Origin: Streptomyces sp. R33
Lineage (GTDB): Bacteria > Actinomycetota > Actinomycetes > Streptomycetales > Streptomycetaceae
DNA length: 64,000 bases
NCBI RefSeq assembly: GCF_041200175.1
Contig: NZ_CP165727.1
Span: forward strand, 8,178,001-8,242,000
Direction: 5' to 3'
The notes under the pieces are model-generated. The model searched no databases and was not told where the DNA came from. It saw only the letters and a program-made list of their open reading frames with translations. Both the position numbers and the translations under genes were made by a program. Shown here one piece after another: positions 25,033-33,307 of this stretch (position 1 is the stretch's first letter; each line of letters opens with the position of its first letter).

Positions 25033-26102
25033 TGAGCCGGGCCCTGCAACAGGCCGACGCCCTCTTCGACCTGGGGCGCCACGAGCAGGCCGCCGCACTC
25101 GCCGCCCAGCACCTCGCCGACAACCCCGACGACGCCACCGCACTCGTGCTGCTCGCCCGCTGCCGCCACCGCCTCGGCGACGAACAGCAGGCGCTCACCA
25201 CCCTCGAACACGCCCTGCGCGTCGCGCCCGAGTCGGTCAGCGCCTGGCTGATGCACACCCACGTCCTGCTCGCCCTGAAGCAGTACAAGCAGGCCGAGGG
25301 CTCTGCCCGGCGCGCCGTCGAACTCGCCCCGCAGCACTGGGCGAGCCACTACACCCTCGGCATCGTCCTGGACCGCGGCGCCCGCAGGAAGCGCAAGCGG
25401 GCCGCTTACGAGTCGGCCCGCACGGCCGTCGCCCTCGCCCCCGAGGAGAGCGACGCATACGTCCTCCTCGGCCTGACCGCCCACAACACGGGCAACCACC
25501 GCGTCGCTCAGCAGGCCTACGAGACGGCGCTGCGCCTCAACCCGGACAGCAGCGCGGCCCACAACAACCTCGCGCTGCTCCATCTGCGCCGCCGCTGGCT
25601 CCGTCCCGGCTCGTGGACCCGGGCCGCCGAGGGCTTCGTCCGATCCGCCGCCCTCGACCTGAACGCCCCCCAGGCCCGCTACAACCTGGAGAACATGGCC
25701 TGGGGAACGCTCATGGGCTCCCGCTGGGTGGCCCTCGCCGGAACCGTCGCGGTGTCGTTGGGCTCCGCCCACCTGCGTGCGGGCGCCGCCGGCACCGACG
25801 CCCTCGTCACCTACCTGGTGTGCGCAGCCGTGCTCGTCGGCAGCTGGGGAGGCTGGCTGCTGTGGCAGACCCGGCGGGTCCCGCCCCACCTGCGCCGTCC
25901 CCTCCTGCTGGTGTCGCGCGGCTGCCGGCCGGTCCTCGGGATGGCGTTCCCCATCGCGCTGCTCATCGTGCACTCGGCCTTGGCGCTGGTGCTGTGGCGC
26001 AGCGCCGTGTTCGCCGCGCTCGCGATTCCGCTGTTCTTCTTCGTGATCGTCACGTCCGTGGCCGGCCGCGCCGCCCTCCAGCAGCGAGCGCCGAAGCCGT
26101 AG
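25032..26102 (+). CDS. TPR protein with C-terminal membrane helices (2)
   Basis: 356 residues with the same plan as the gene before it. About seven TPR-like units fill 1-230 (ALFDLGRHEQAAALAAQHLA, LLARCRHRLGDEQQALTTLE, VLLGLTAHNTGNHRVAQQAY). Membrane helices follow: WVALAGTVAVSLGSAHL, LVTYLVCAAVLVGSWGGWLL, VLGMAFPIALLIVHSALALV and AALAIPLFFFVIVTSVA. The start codon overlaps the upstream stop (TGATG). It ends the operon. Two membrane-anchored TPR proteins next to a soluble AAA ATPase suggest a membrane-tethered sensor or scaffold; no experimental role is known to me. Confidence 0.85.
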   Translation: MSRALQQADALFDLGRHEQAAALAAQHLADNPDDATALVLLARCRHRLGDEQQALTTLEHALRVAPESVSAWLMHTHVLLALKQYKQAEGSARRAVELAPQHWASHYTLGIVLDRGARRKRKRAAYESARTAVALAPEESDAYVLLGLTAHNTGNHRVAQQAYETALRLNPDSSAAHNNLALLHLRRRWLRPGSWTRAAEGFVRSAALDLNAPQARYNLENMAWGTLMGSRWVALAGTVAVSLGSAHLRAGAAGTDALVTYLVCAAVLVGSWGGWLLWQTRRVPPHLRRPLLLVSRGCRPVLGMAFPIALLIVHSALALVLWRSAVFAALAIPLFFFVIVTSVAGRAALQQRAPKP

Positions 26103-26120
26103 GAGCCAGGGAAGCGGCGC

Positions 26121-26147
26121 CTAGTACTCCTAGTACTCCTAGTACTC
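26121..26147. repeat. three tandem copies of CTAGTACTC
   Basis: Three perfect 9-base units lie at the outer end of an IS701-like remnant. Each contains CTAG, the target of two other elements in this window, so the array may record repeated end-to-target joining at one site. Confidence 0.8.
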
Positions 26148-26262
26148 CAGTGTGACTTCGCGATCCACGCGCTGGAGGGGCGGAGAGCCGCTGCCGGTAG
26201 TGACTGCGACGTGCCGAAGCTTGGTGGCTTCTGCGCCGGTTCAACCAGTGCAGGAATGCGTC
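26122..26262 (-). pseudogene. 3' end of an IS701-like element
   Basis: Read on the minus strand, FLHWLNRRRSHQ and SHYRQRL correspond to HWSHWRRRRQHQ and SHYKRRG at the end of the IS701-like transposase at 32190-32260. The DNA then ends CACTGGAGTACTAG, like the terminus TGCAGTACTAG of that element. Only this last about 140 bases is present, abutting the SDR gene. Confidence 0.65.
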
Positions 26263-26264
26263 TG

Positions 26265-26981
26265 TCACACCAGTGCTGCGCCGCCGTCTATCGCGAGGGT
26301 GGTCCCGGTGACGTAGGCGTTGGCCAAGACGAAGAGATAGGCCGCCGCGGCTTCCTCGGCAGTGCCGACACGCCGCGTGAGCAACTCGGACCCGGCGCCC
26401 TGGAGGAAAGCCTCCGGGTCCGGGACACTGCCGTCCCACAGCTCGGTACGGATCACACCGGGCTGGATCACGTTCACGCGCAGAGGGGCGAGTTCCACGG
26501 CGAGTGCCCGGGACAGGGCCTCGATGCCGCCGGTGATTCCCGCCGTGAGCGCGGTTCCGGACAGGGGGCGGATCGCGAGGACGCCGGAGCTGAAAGTGAT
26601 CGAGCCGCCGTCGCGCAGTCGCGGTACAGCGTACTTGGCAGAGAGGAACGCGCCCCAGAACCGGCGCTCGAAGACGGCCCTGGCCTCCTGCGGGGTGGTG
26701 TCGACCAACGGCTTGATCAGCAGAGACTCACCCGCGGTGTAGACGAGGTGGTCGAACTCCCCGACCTGCTCGAAGAACGCGGCGATGGCGTTGCCGTCGG
26801 CGACGTCCAGGCGGCGGCCTTCGGCCGGCTCGCCCAACCGCTTCGTCGCGGCGTCCAAGCGGTCCTGATTGCTGGAGGCGACCACGACGTCCGCGCCAGC
26901 CGCCACGGCCTGTTGGGCTACCGCGAAGCCGATGCCGGAGGTTCCACCGATGATCACGATCTTCTTGCCGGCCAGAGACAT
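26265..26981 (-). CDS. short-chain dehydrogenase/reductase, atypical active site
   Basis: 238 residues. The Rossmann nucleotide loop is GGTSGIGFA and the following ASSNQDR and LDVAD segments are classical. The adenine-pocket strand reads HLVYTAGES. The usual Tyr-x-x-x-Lys is absent: the position reads GTALTAGITGGIEALSRALA, as in a subset of divergent SDRs, so redox activity is doubtful or uses other residues. It ends VTGTTLAIDGGAAL, typical of SDRs. Start ATG 26979-26981 has GAAGGA 9 bases upstream; a second ATG three codons earlier has the same purines directly abutting. It is divergent from an AraC regulator, its likely controller. Confidence 0.85.
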   Translation of the reverse strand: MSLAGKKIVIIGGTSGIGFAVAQQAVAAGADVVVASSNQDRLDAATKRLGEPAEGRRLDVADGNAIAAFFEQVGEFDHLVYTAGESLLIKPLVDTTPQEARAVFERRFWGAFLSAKYAVPRLRDGGSITFSSGVLAIRPLSGTALTAGITGGIEALSRALAVELAPLRVNVIQPGVIRTELWDGSVPDPEAFLQGAGSELLTRRVGTAEEAAAAYLFVLANAYVTGTTLAIDGGAALV

Positions 26982-27124
26982 GGGATCCATTCCTTCGTCG
27001 ATGCAGTGCCGGGGTTCGGCAACCGCCATGGCAAGAACGTACGCCTCCACATCGAGACGGTGAATGACTTAAGATCTCGATTCCCTGTCATATCGTCTCG
27101 CCATACAGGCACTAGAGTGGCGCC

Positions 27125-28072
27125 ATGGACATCCTGAGTGACACCCTCGAAGTCCTTCGTACGGGGCGCCCGATGGTGACTCGCACCGACGCGCACGCCC
27201 CGTGGGCCCTGAAGTTCCAACCCATCTCAGGAGCCGGATTCCATGTGGTCGTGGAAGGGCACTGCCACCTGCTGCCACCGCACGGCCAACCGCTCGCGCT
27301 CGGCCCCGGCGACATCGTGTTCCTGCAGCGCGGCAGCGGACACACCCTGTGCGACGTGCCGGACCGTGTTCCGGTGGACTTCGTACCGGACCGCGTGGAC
27401 CGTTCCTCGCCGATCGGCCAGGTCACCGTGGACGGACCGGGGCTGCACACGGTGCTGGTGTGCGGCGCGTACGCGATCGACGTTGACCGTCCGCATCCGC
27501 TGTTCAGCGATCTGCCGGAGGTCATCCACCTCCCCGCGGTTCCCGGCCGCCACCCGGTCCTGCGCTCGGCGGTCGATCAGCTGTGCGCAGAGTTCCACGC
27601 GCCACAGCCGGGCTCGGACGCGGTCGTCACGGCGCTCATCGATCTGCTGCTGCTGTACATCCTCCGGTCGTGGTACGCCGAACTGCCGAAGGGGCGGACC
27701 CGGGGTTGGGCGGCCGCGCTGACCGACCCGGCAGTGGCCCCGGCCCTGAAAGCGATCCACGACGATCCCGGCCATCCCTGGACCGTGGAGTCCCTGGGCA
27801 ACCGCGCCGGGCTGTCCCGCGCGGCGTTCGCCCGCCGCTTCGCCTCGGTGGTCGGCGAGCCGCCGTTGACCTACCTGACCAACTGGCGGATGGCCACCGC
27901 GGCGCGGTTGCTGCACCAATCGCCGACCCCGCTGAGCACCATCGCGCAGCGCACGGGGTACACGTCGGAGTTCGCCTTCGCCAAAGCTTTCAAACGACAC
28001 TTCGGGTCGCCGCCGGGGGCCTACCGCAAGCGGGTCAAGGCGGCAGGCGACGAACCAGGCGGAAACAACTGA
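27125..28072 (+). CDS. AraC-family regulator with cupin sensor domain
   Basis: 315 residues. The N-terminal cupin-type domain covers about 25-110 (GAGFHVVVEGHCHLLPPHGQ, LALGPGDIVFLQRGSGHTLC). The C-terminal double HTH at about 205-305 has the family hallmarks: TVESLGNRAGLSRAAFARRF and a second half with TGYTSEFAFAKAFKRHFGSP. It likely binds a small molecule and controls the divergent SDR gene across the 143-base gap. ATG 27125 has GAG about 8 bases upstream. Confidence 0.9.
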   Translation: MDILSDTLEVLRTGRPMVTRTDAHAPWALKFQPISGAGFHVVVEGHCHLLPPHGQPLALGPGDIVFLQRGSGHTLCDVPDRVPVDFVPDRVDRSSPIGQVTVDGPGLHTVLVCGAYAIDVDRPHPLFSDLPEVIHLPAVPGRHPVLRSAVDQLCAEFHAPQPGSDAVVTALIDLLLLYILRSWYAELPKGRTRGWAAALTDPAVAPALKAIHDDPGHPWTVESLGNRAGLSRAAFARRFASVVGEPPLTYLTNWRMATAARLLHQSPTPLSTIAQRTGYTSEFAFAKAFKRHFGSPPGAYRKRVKAAGDEPGGNN

Positions 28073-28834
28073 CGGTGAGGGCCAGGACACCACCGCAGCG
28101 GATGGGGAAGCGGTGGTCGCTGCCGATCCCGGCCTCGCGGCGGCCCCGATGTGGTGGAGCCGGGCGGATGGTGTCCAAGAAACCCAGCGCTGCAGTAATC
28201 GCGACGATGTCTGGCGAACGACTTGCCGGAGCACCACCTACTGAAGCTGGAGCCGGCCATGGCTGCCCGGGCAGTGGGCGCTGGCGGGCGGACCTGAAAG
28301 GCAGCAGTGAGGCCCGGAACTGGCGCGCCGACGCGGTGCTCTTCGACGAGCCCGTAACCGAGCCAGGCTGAGTCGGAGCCCGCTGACGTGTCTTCGCCTC
28401 CTTCCGCCTGGTTGTCGAACAGTCCGCGGGCAGGAACCAGTTCGCCTCTTCGACGGACTCCGACCGCACTGAGCGACCACGTGCCGCGTTCGCCGCCGTG
28501 CCCTTGCTGAAGGGGCCAGACGGCCGTGAGGGCACCGGACTCAGGCGCCTGAACGTTCCCAGCGTCACCGGGACCGCACCGAGCTTCACGTCGTCCACGT
28601 TGAGGACAAACGAGCCTCGGCGGGCCCATCCATGAATTTGGGGCTGGGTCCGACGGGGTCATCCGGGTCTGCTACCACATCGCGTCGACCGGCGAAACCC
28701 CCACTTCCAGAGGTCGCATGTCTCCGGGTAGCGGCGTTAGCGTCGTTCCATCACGACAGGCTCTGCGTCGACTGACCTTAAAACAGCAAGGATTGAGGCG
28801 TCGTCACCGTCTACCCCTTCACCGAGGAGCCTTA
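28073..28834. other. 762-base spacer, no gene recognised
   Basis: Long open frames exist on both strands but show no family pattern, no consistent third-position GC and no ribosome binding site. Decayed coding sequence is possible. The last 30 bases include the ribosome binding site GAGGAG of the next gene. Confidence 0.4.
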
Positions 28835-29052
28835 ATGCACTTACGTAAGACGGCAGCCCAGATCGTCGCGCGGCCACGGTCCTGGCAGGCGCCATGATCG
28901 GCACTGCCGTCCCCGCTCATGCGGCCGGCGGATGCTGGAACGGAGGCACCGTGGTCGGCTACATGCACTCCAGTCCCAGTTGGGACATCGACATCTCCTC
29001 TGAGATCAATCCGGTGCCGTCCTGCGAAGACCACTGGTCCGGCCGCCTCTAG
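28835..29052 (+). pseudogene. small secreted Cys-containing protein, frameshifted in the signal peptide
   Basis: GAGGAG lies 6 bases before ATG 28835, which reads MHLRKTAAQIVA and then hits a stop. Moving one frame at about 28869-28875 gives ATVLAGAMIGTAVPAHA, the rest of a signal peptide, then a short mature part GGCWNGGTVVGYMHSSPSWD and VPSCEDHWSGRL to a TAG at 29050. The two Cys residues may pair. The start MHLRKTA resembles that of the next gene (MHFRAAT). An extra or missing base pair in cgcgcgg is the simplest cause. Confidence 0.65.
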
Positions 29053-29108
29053 CCACCCCCTCCCGTAGCACGGCCTCCTCGGCGCCCTTCACCTCACCTG
29101 GAGAATCC

Positions 29109-29528
29109 ATGCACTTCCGCGCTGCCACGACCGTACGGAACACCGTCGTGCTGCTCATGGCCCTGCTGCTCGCGCTCGCGGCGGACGTCTCGCTTGCCGC
29201 GCCGCAGGCACATGCCTACAACAAGTATTGGATCACGACGTTCACCCCCGCGAGCGGATACCCGAACCCGGTCTGCGGAACGAGTAACGGACATCCGTGC
29301 GGACCCAACGGCTATCTCTACGCCGGAAGCAATTACGTTTTCTGCCGGGCTTGGGGAGCCGAAGTCAACGACGGCCAGGGAAACTTCAACCGTTGGTGGC
29401 TGTGGACCGACCTCGACACCCCTGCCGGCAGCCAGGGCTGGGTGTCGGCCTACTACCTGTCCGGCCAGGGTAACGATCAGGCCGACTACTGGAACGGGAG
29501 CCGCTGGGTGCCCATCCCGAACTGCTGA
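29109..29528 (+). CDS. small secreted protein
   Basis: 139 residues. Signal peptide at about 1-36 (VVLLMALLLALAADVSLAAP, cut near AHA). The mature part is rich in aromatic and Asn residues, has four Cys residues (VCGTSNGHPCG, FCRAWGAE, IPNC), and has an SH3-like look (WWLWTDLDTP, GWVSAYYLSG). GGAG lies 7 bases before ATG. It follows a similar small secreted gene by 56 bases. Function unknown; peptidoglycan or surface binding is only a guess. Confidence 0.75.
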   Translation: MHFRAATTVRNTVVLLMALLLALAADVSLAAPQAHAYNKYWITTFTPASGYPNPVCGTSNGHPCGPNGYLYAGSNYVFCRAWGAEVNDGQGNFNRWWLWTDLDTPAGSQGWVSAYYLSGQGNDQADYWNGSRWVPIPNC

Positions 29529-30680
29529 CCCACGATTGACGGCAACCTCGGCGGAATCGGGGTTGAAACACCACACCGACCTCCCTGGAGCGAAGATCTG
29601 ACACCGCACGGGCCGAAACGTGCTGTCCGGGTTCCTGTTGGCGTGGTCCTGAGAGCTATGGAAGCTGGATTCCGGACCAGGCATCGACTTCGCACTGTCC
29701 GTCGGCATTATTCCCTGCGGTCACGACCGTGCCGTCGGTACGCAGGCCAAGGGTGTGCGTTGAACCGGCCGCCACGGCGACGATGTCGTGCCAATCGCCG
29801 ACTTCGCACTGTCGGTAGCTGTTGTCTCCCGCTGCGAGGACCCGTCCGGACGCAGTGACCCCGACGGTGTGGTAGCTGCCCGCACTGAGCCCCACCACGT
29901 CTTCCCAGTCATCGACCTCGCACGCCCCGGTTGCCCGGTCTCCGGTCGCGACTGCCCGCCCGTCGGCTCTGAGACCGACGGTATGGAGATACCCAGCCGA
30001 AATGGCGGCTAGTACTGCAACGGTGTTTGCCGTGACGGTTGGGCAGGTCGGTCGTTGTTCAGGTCATGGGTGGGGAACTTGTTGATGCCCGGTTGTGGGC
30101 GGGTGAACTGAAGGCTTTGCATGAGCGGTTCGTGCATCGTTTCTCCAGGTCGGAGCCGCGGGAGTCGGCTCTTGCCTATATGCGGGGGCTGATAGCTCCG
30201 TTGGAGCGGAAGAACGGGTGGACGCTTGCCGAGGAGGCCGGGCATGGGGGTCCGGACCGGATCCATCGGTTGCTGAACCGGATCGACTGGGACGCCGATG
30301 AGGTCCTGGCCGACGTGCGGGACTACGTCGTGGAGCATCTCGGAGACCCGGATGCGGTGCTGATCGTGGACGACACGGGGTTCCTGAAGAAGGGTGTCCG
30401 CTCGGCCGGGGTCCAGCGCCAGTACTCCGGCACCGCCGGGCGGACAGAGAACTCCCAGATCGGGGTGTTCCTCGCCTATGCCGGCGGCCGGGGCCGCACG
30501 TTGATCGACCGCCGTCTGTATCTGCCCACGTCATGGACGGAAGACCGGGAACGGTGCCGGGCTGCCGGCATTGAGGACACGGTCGCCTTCGAGACGAAGG
30601 TGGTGATGGCCAAGGCCATGGTCCGCCGGGCGATCACAGGCCGGATTCCGTTCCGGTGGGTGACCGCGGATGCCGCTTAC

Positions 30681-31566
30681 AACCCCTAACGAAATGATCT
30701 TCGGGCTGGTTGGATGTCCCTGAGAACGTTGATCTGGGGGTGTGGGGTGGCTCGGCGGAAGCCGTGGGAAGTGGACGATGAACTCTGGGCGGTGATCGAA
30801 TCGCTCCTGCCGAGGGTGGAGCGACGGACTCGTCATCCTGGTCGGAAGCGGCATCCGGACCGGCTGGTGTTCCAGGGCATCCTGTTCGTTCTGCACACCG
30901 GGATCGCGTGGGAACACCTCCCGCAGGAACTGGGGTTCGGATCGGGCATGACCTGCTGGCGGCGCCTGGCTGAGTGGACCGAGGCCGACGTCTGGCCGCG
31001 GCTGCACGAGACCCTTCTGGCCCGGCTCCGCGGGGCCGGCGCTCTGGACTTCTCGCGGGCCGTGGTCGACGGCTCCCACATACGCGCGTTAAAGGGGGCT
31101 CCAAAACAGGGCGAAGCCCCGTTGACCGGGGCAGGAATGGCAGCAAGCACCACCTGATCACCGATGCCACCGGCATTCCGCTTGCCGCCATCCTGACTGG
31201 CGGCAACCGCAACGACGTCACCCAGTTCATGCCCCTCCTCCAGGCCGTCCCACCGGTTCGCGGCAAGCGCGGCCGGCCCCGTCGGCGGCCCGACACGGTG
31301 CTCGGGGACCGCGGCTACGACCATGACAAGTACCGACGCCTGGCCTGGGCCCTGGGCGTGAAACCGGTCATCGCCCGACGCGGCGTCCCACACGGCTCCG
31401 GCCTCGGCACCGAACGCTGGGTTGTCGAGCGGGCCTTCGCCCACCTCCACTGGTTCCGCCGATTGCGGATCCGCTGGGAAGTCCGCGACGACATCCACGA
31501 AGCCTTCCTCAGCCTCGCTTGCTCACTCATCTGCTGGCGACGCCTGAAGTCATTCCGATAGCAGTT
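30681..31566 (+). mobile_element. IS5-family (IS427-type) element inside the IS701-like transposase
   Basis: 886 bp with inverted repeats AACCCCTAACGAAATGATCTTC-like at the left and AACTGCTATCGGAATGACTTC-like at the right (first about 20 bases each compared). The same five bases CTTAC lie on both sides (30676-30680 and 31567-31571). The element carries two overlapping frames, as is usual for the group, and seems complete. Confidence 0.85.
30714..31561 (+). CDS. IS5-family transposase made by frameshifting
   Basis: The first frame (30714-31157) has the N-terminal part VDDELWAVIESLLPRVERRT and the first catalytic Asp in VVDGSHIRALKG. The second frame, running to 31561, holds HHLITDATGIPLAAILTGGN, LGDRGYDHDKYRRLAW with the second Asp, and ERWVVERAFAHLHWFRRLRI with the Glu. 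They join by a -1 shift at the run aaaggggg (31091-31098), where ALKG continues as GSKTG. Such programmed shifts are known for this IS group. Both frames are intact, so the enzyme may work. Confidence 0.85.
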
Positions 31567-32869
31567 CTTACGGCTTCTCCAAGGGCTGGCGCACGGAGCT
31601 CGAGCGGGCGGATGTCTTCCATGTCATGGCCACCACCCGGCACGACACCGTCGTCACCCGCTGGGGGATCGACCACCCCGTCCACGACCTCTTTCCCGGG
31701 CTGCCCCGGCAGAAGTGGAAGCGTCGTTCCTGCGGGATGGGGGCCCATGGCCCGCGGGTCTACGACTGGGCGAGGGTCGAGGTGAGGCCCTGGCACCGCG
31801 AGGACCGCCGGCACTGGGTGATCGCCCGCCGCAGTGTCCGCCGGCCCGAGGAGATCTCCTACTACATCGCCTACTGCCCCGCCGAGACCACACTGGATGA
31901 GCTGATCCACGTCGCGGGAAGCCGGTGGGCGGTCGAGGAATGCTTCCAGACTGCGAAGCAGGAGTGCGGCCTGGACGACTACCAGGTCCGCCGCTACGAC
32001 GGCTGGCACCGCCACATGACCCTGGCCATGGCCGCCCACGCCTGCCTCACCGTCCTGCGGGCCCGCGAACTCGACACCGGGAAAGCAGAAACGGATCCTC
32101 CCCGCTCATACCCCTCACCCTGCCCGAAATCCGACGCCTGATCAGCCGGCTCACCCGGCCCCGCCCGACCATCGACCACATCCTGCACTGGTCACACTGG
32201 CGCCGCAGACGTCAACACCAAGCCCGCGTCAGTCACTACAAACGACGCGGCCACACACCACCAGAAACTGCCCAACCATCACGACAAGCACCGTTGCAGT
32301 ACTAGGTCACGCCACCCGTCAACGGCACACTGCCGTCGTCGGTTGTTCCCCGCGGCCAGTGCAGAACCGTCCGACCGGACGCCAACCGAGTGCCAGTCAC
32401 CACACGAGAGGACGACCATCTCGCGCCAGGACTGCACGTCACACTGTCCTTCTGAACTCCGACCAGCTGCTAGCACGCGGCCATTCGCGAGCAGCCCAAG
32501 TGTGAGGCGCCAGCCTGCGGCCACGGCCGTGACGCCTCGCCATCCTGCGACATCACATTGGCCATCGCCATTCCACCCCGTTGCCAGCAACGTGCCGTCC
32601 GATCGGAGTCCCACCGTATGAGACCTGCCGGTGTTCGCCGCGGTATGGACGTTGCCGGCCGCCACAGCGACGACGTCGTCCCATCGCTCGACGCGACACT
32701 CAGCGGCTGCGGTATTGCCCACGGCGAGAACGGTTCCATCCCAGCGCCGTCCCACCGAATGATGTCTTCCGGCCGCCAGCGCCGACGAGTTAGCGAGCAT
32801 TCCGCCTCCTTGCATTTGGCGTGAGTTCGCACATCGGATGTCACCCTACTTTGGACTGGAATCAGAGCG

Positions 32870-33260
32870 AAGTCCTCAGTCGTCGCCAGCGGATGCGTAG
32901 ACGGCGGAACCAGTGCAATAGCGCGATGGCGCCGTCCACGACCAGCGGTGTACGCCGAGTCCGGAGCCGTGTTCGGTGCCGCGTCGGGCGATGTGCGGGG
33001 CAATCTCGAACCGTCGGACCTGGTCGCGGTAGCTCTCGTGGTCGTAGCCGCGGTCAGCGTAGAGGCGCCTCGGGCGGCACAGCGGTTGGCCGCGTTTGCC
33101 TCTTATCGGCGGGACGGCTCGGATCAGTGGGCACACCTGGGTCCCGTCGTTGTGGTTGCCGCCGGTCAGCGTGGCGGCCAGCGAAATGCCGTGCCTCGAC
33201 GATCACATGGTGCTTTTCGCCCGGAAGGGCAAGGGCTCTGCTTGCGCGGTGTTGCTGGGC
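32870..33260 (-). pseudogene. IS5-family transposase remnant
   Basis: Minus-strand fragments in at least two frames match the C-terminal half of an IS5-type transposase: IRAVPPIRGKRGQPLCRPRR, LYADRGYDHESYRDQVRRFE and IARRGTEHGSGLGVHRWS. Further frames carry the WFRRLRIR-like end near 32885. It is related to, but not a copy of, the intact element at 30681-31566. No ends are visible. Confidence 0.7.
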
Positions 33261-33307
33261 CCACCCTGTACCGAACGGCTGCGCCGCTGGTGGTCGTGAC
33301 CCAAAGA

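Larger units (their letters stand above)
30066..32141 (+). pseudogene. IS701-like transposase split by an IS5-family element
   Basis: The first part (ATG 30066) runs FVHRFSRSEPRESALAYMRG, then VLIVDDTGFLKKGVRSAGVQ with a catalytic Asp, to FRWVTADAAY where it is cut at 30680. The second part resumes at 31572 with GFSKGWRTELERADVFHVMA and includes the SRWAVEECFQTAKQECGLDD region with the last catalytic acid. Joining across one CTTAC restores DAAYGFSKG. Near 32090 the frame also shifts: the main frame stops at 32141, while the neighbouring frame carries the normal end HWSHWRRRRQHQ and stops at a TAG formed by the target CTAG. The gene is dead. Confidence 0.85.
30013..32301 (+). mobile_element. 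IS701-like element, itself interrupted
   Basis: The ends are inverted repeats TACTGCAACGGTG and CACCGTTGCAGTA-type, flanked by a 4-base CTAG duplication at 30009-30012 and 32302-32305. The total length of 2289 bp includes an 886-bp IS5-family insertion (30681-31566); without it and its duplicated CTTAC, the element is about 1.4 kb, a normal size for this family. Confidence 0.85.
29656..32800 (-). pseudogene. RCC1-repeat (beta-propeller) gene split by nested insertion sequences
   Basis: The 5' part (32800 to 32306) and the 3' part (30012 to 29656) both encode RCC1-type repeats of about 37 residues with the pattern HTVGLRSDGTLLATGWNGDG, QCDVAGW and VTAVAAG. Taking out 30013-32301 and one copy of the CTAG duplication joins ... 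GWRDLAAISAGYLHTVG ... in frame and gives an intact 283-codon protein of repeats only. ATG 32798-32800 has AGGAGGCGG just upstream. No signal peptide is seen. The parent's role is unknown; such propellers usually bind proteins. The gene is inactivated by the insertion. Confidence 0.9.

Noticed and set aside
26121..26147. Tandem CTAGTACTC as a possible CRISPR or iteron array
   Set aside because: Units are only 9 bases with no spacers and abut an IS end, so neither fits.
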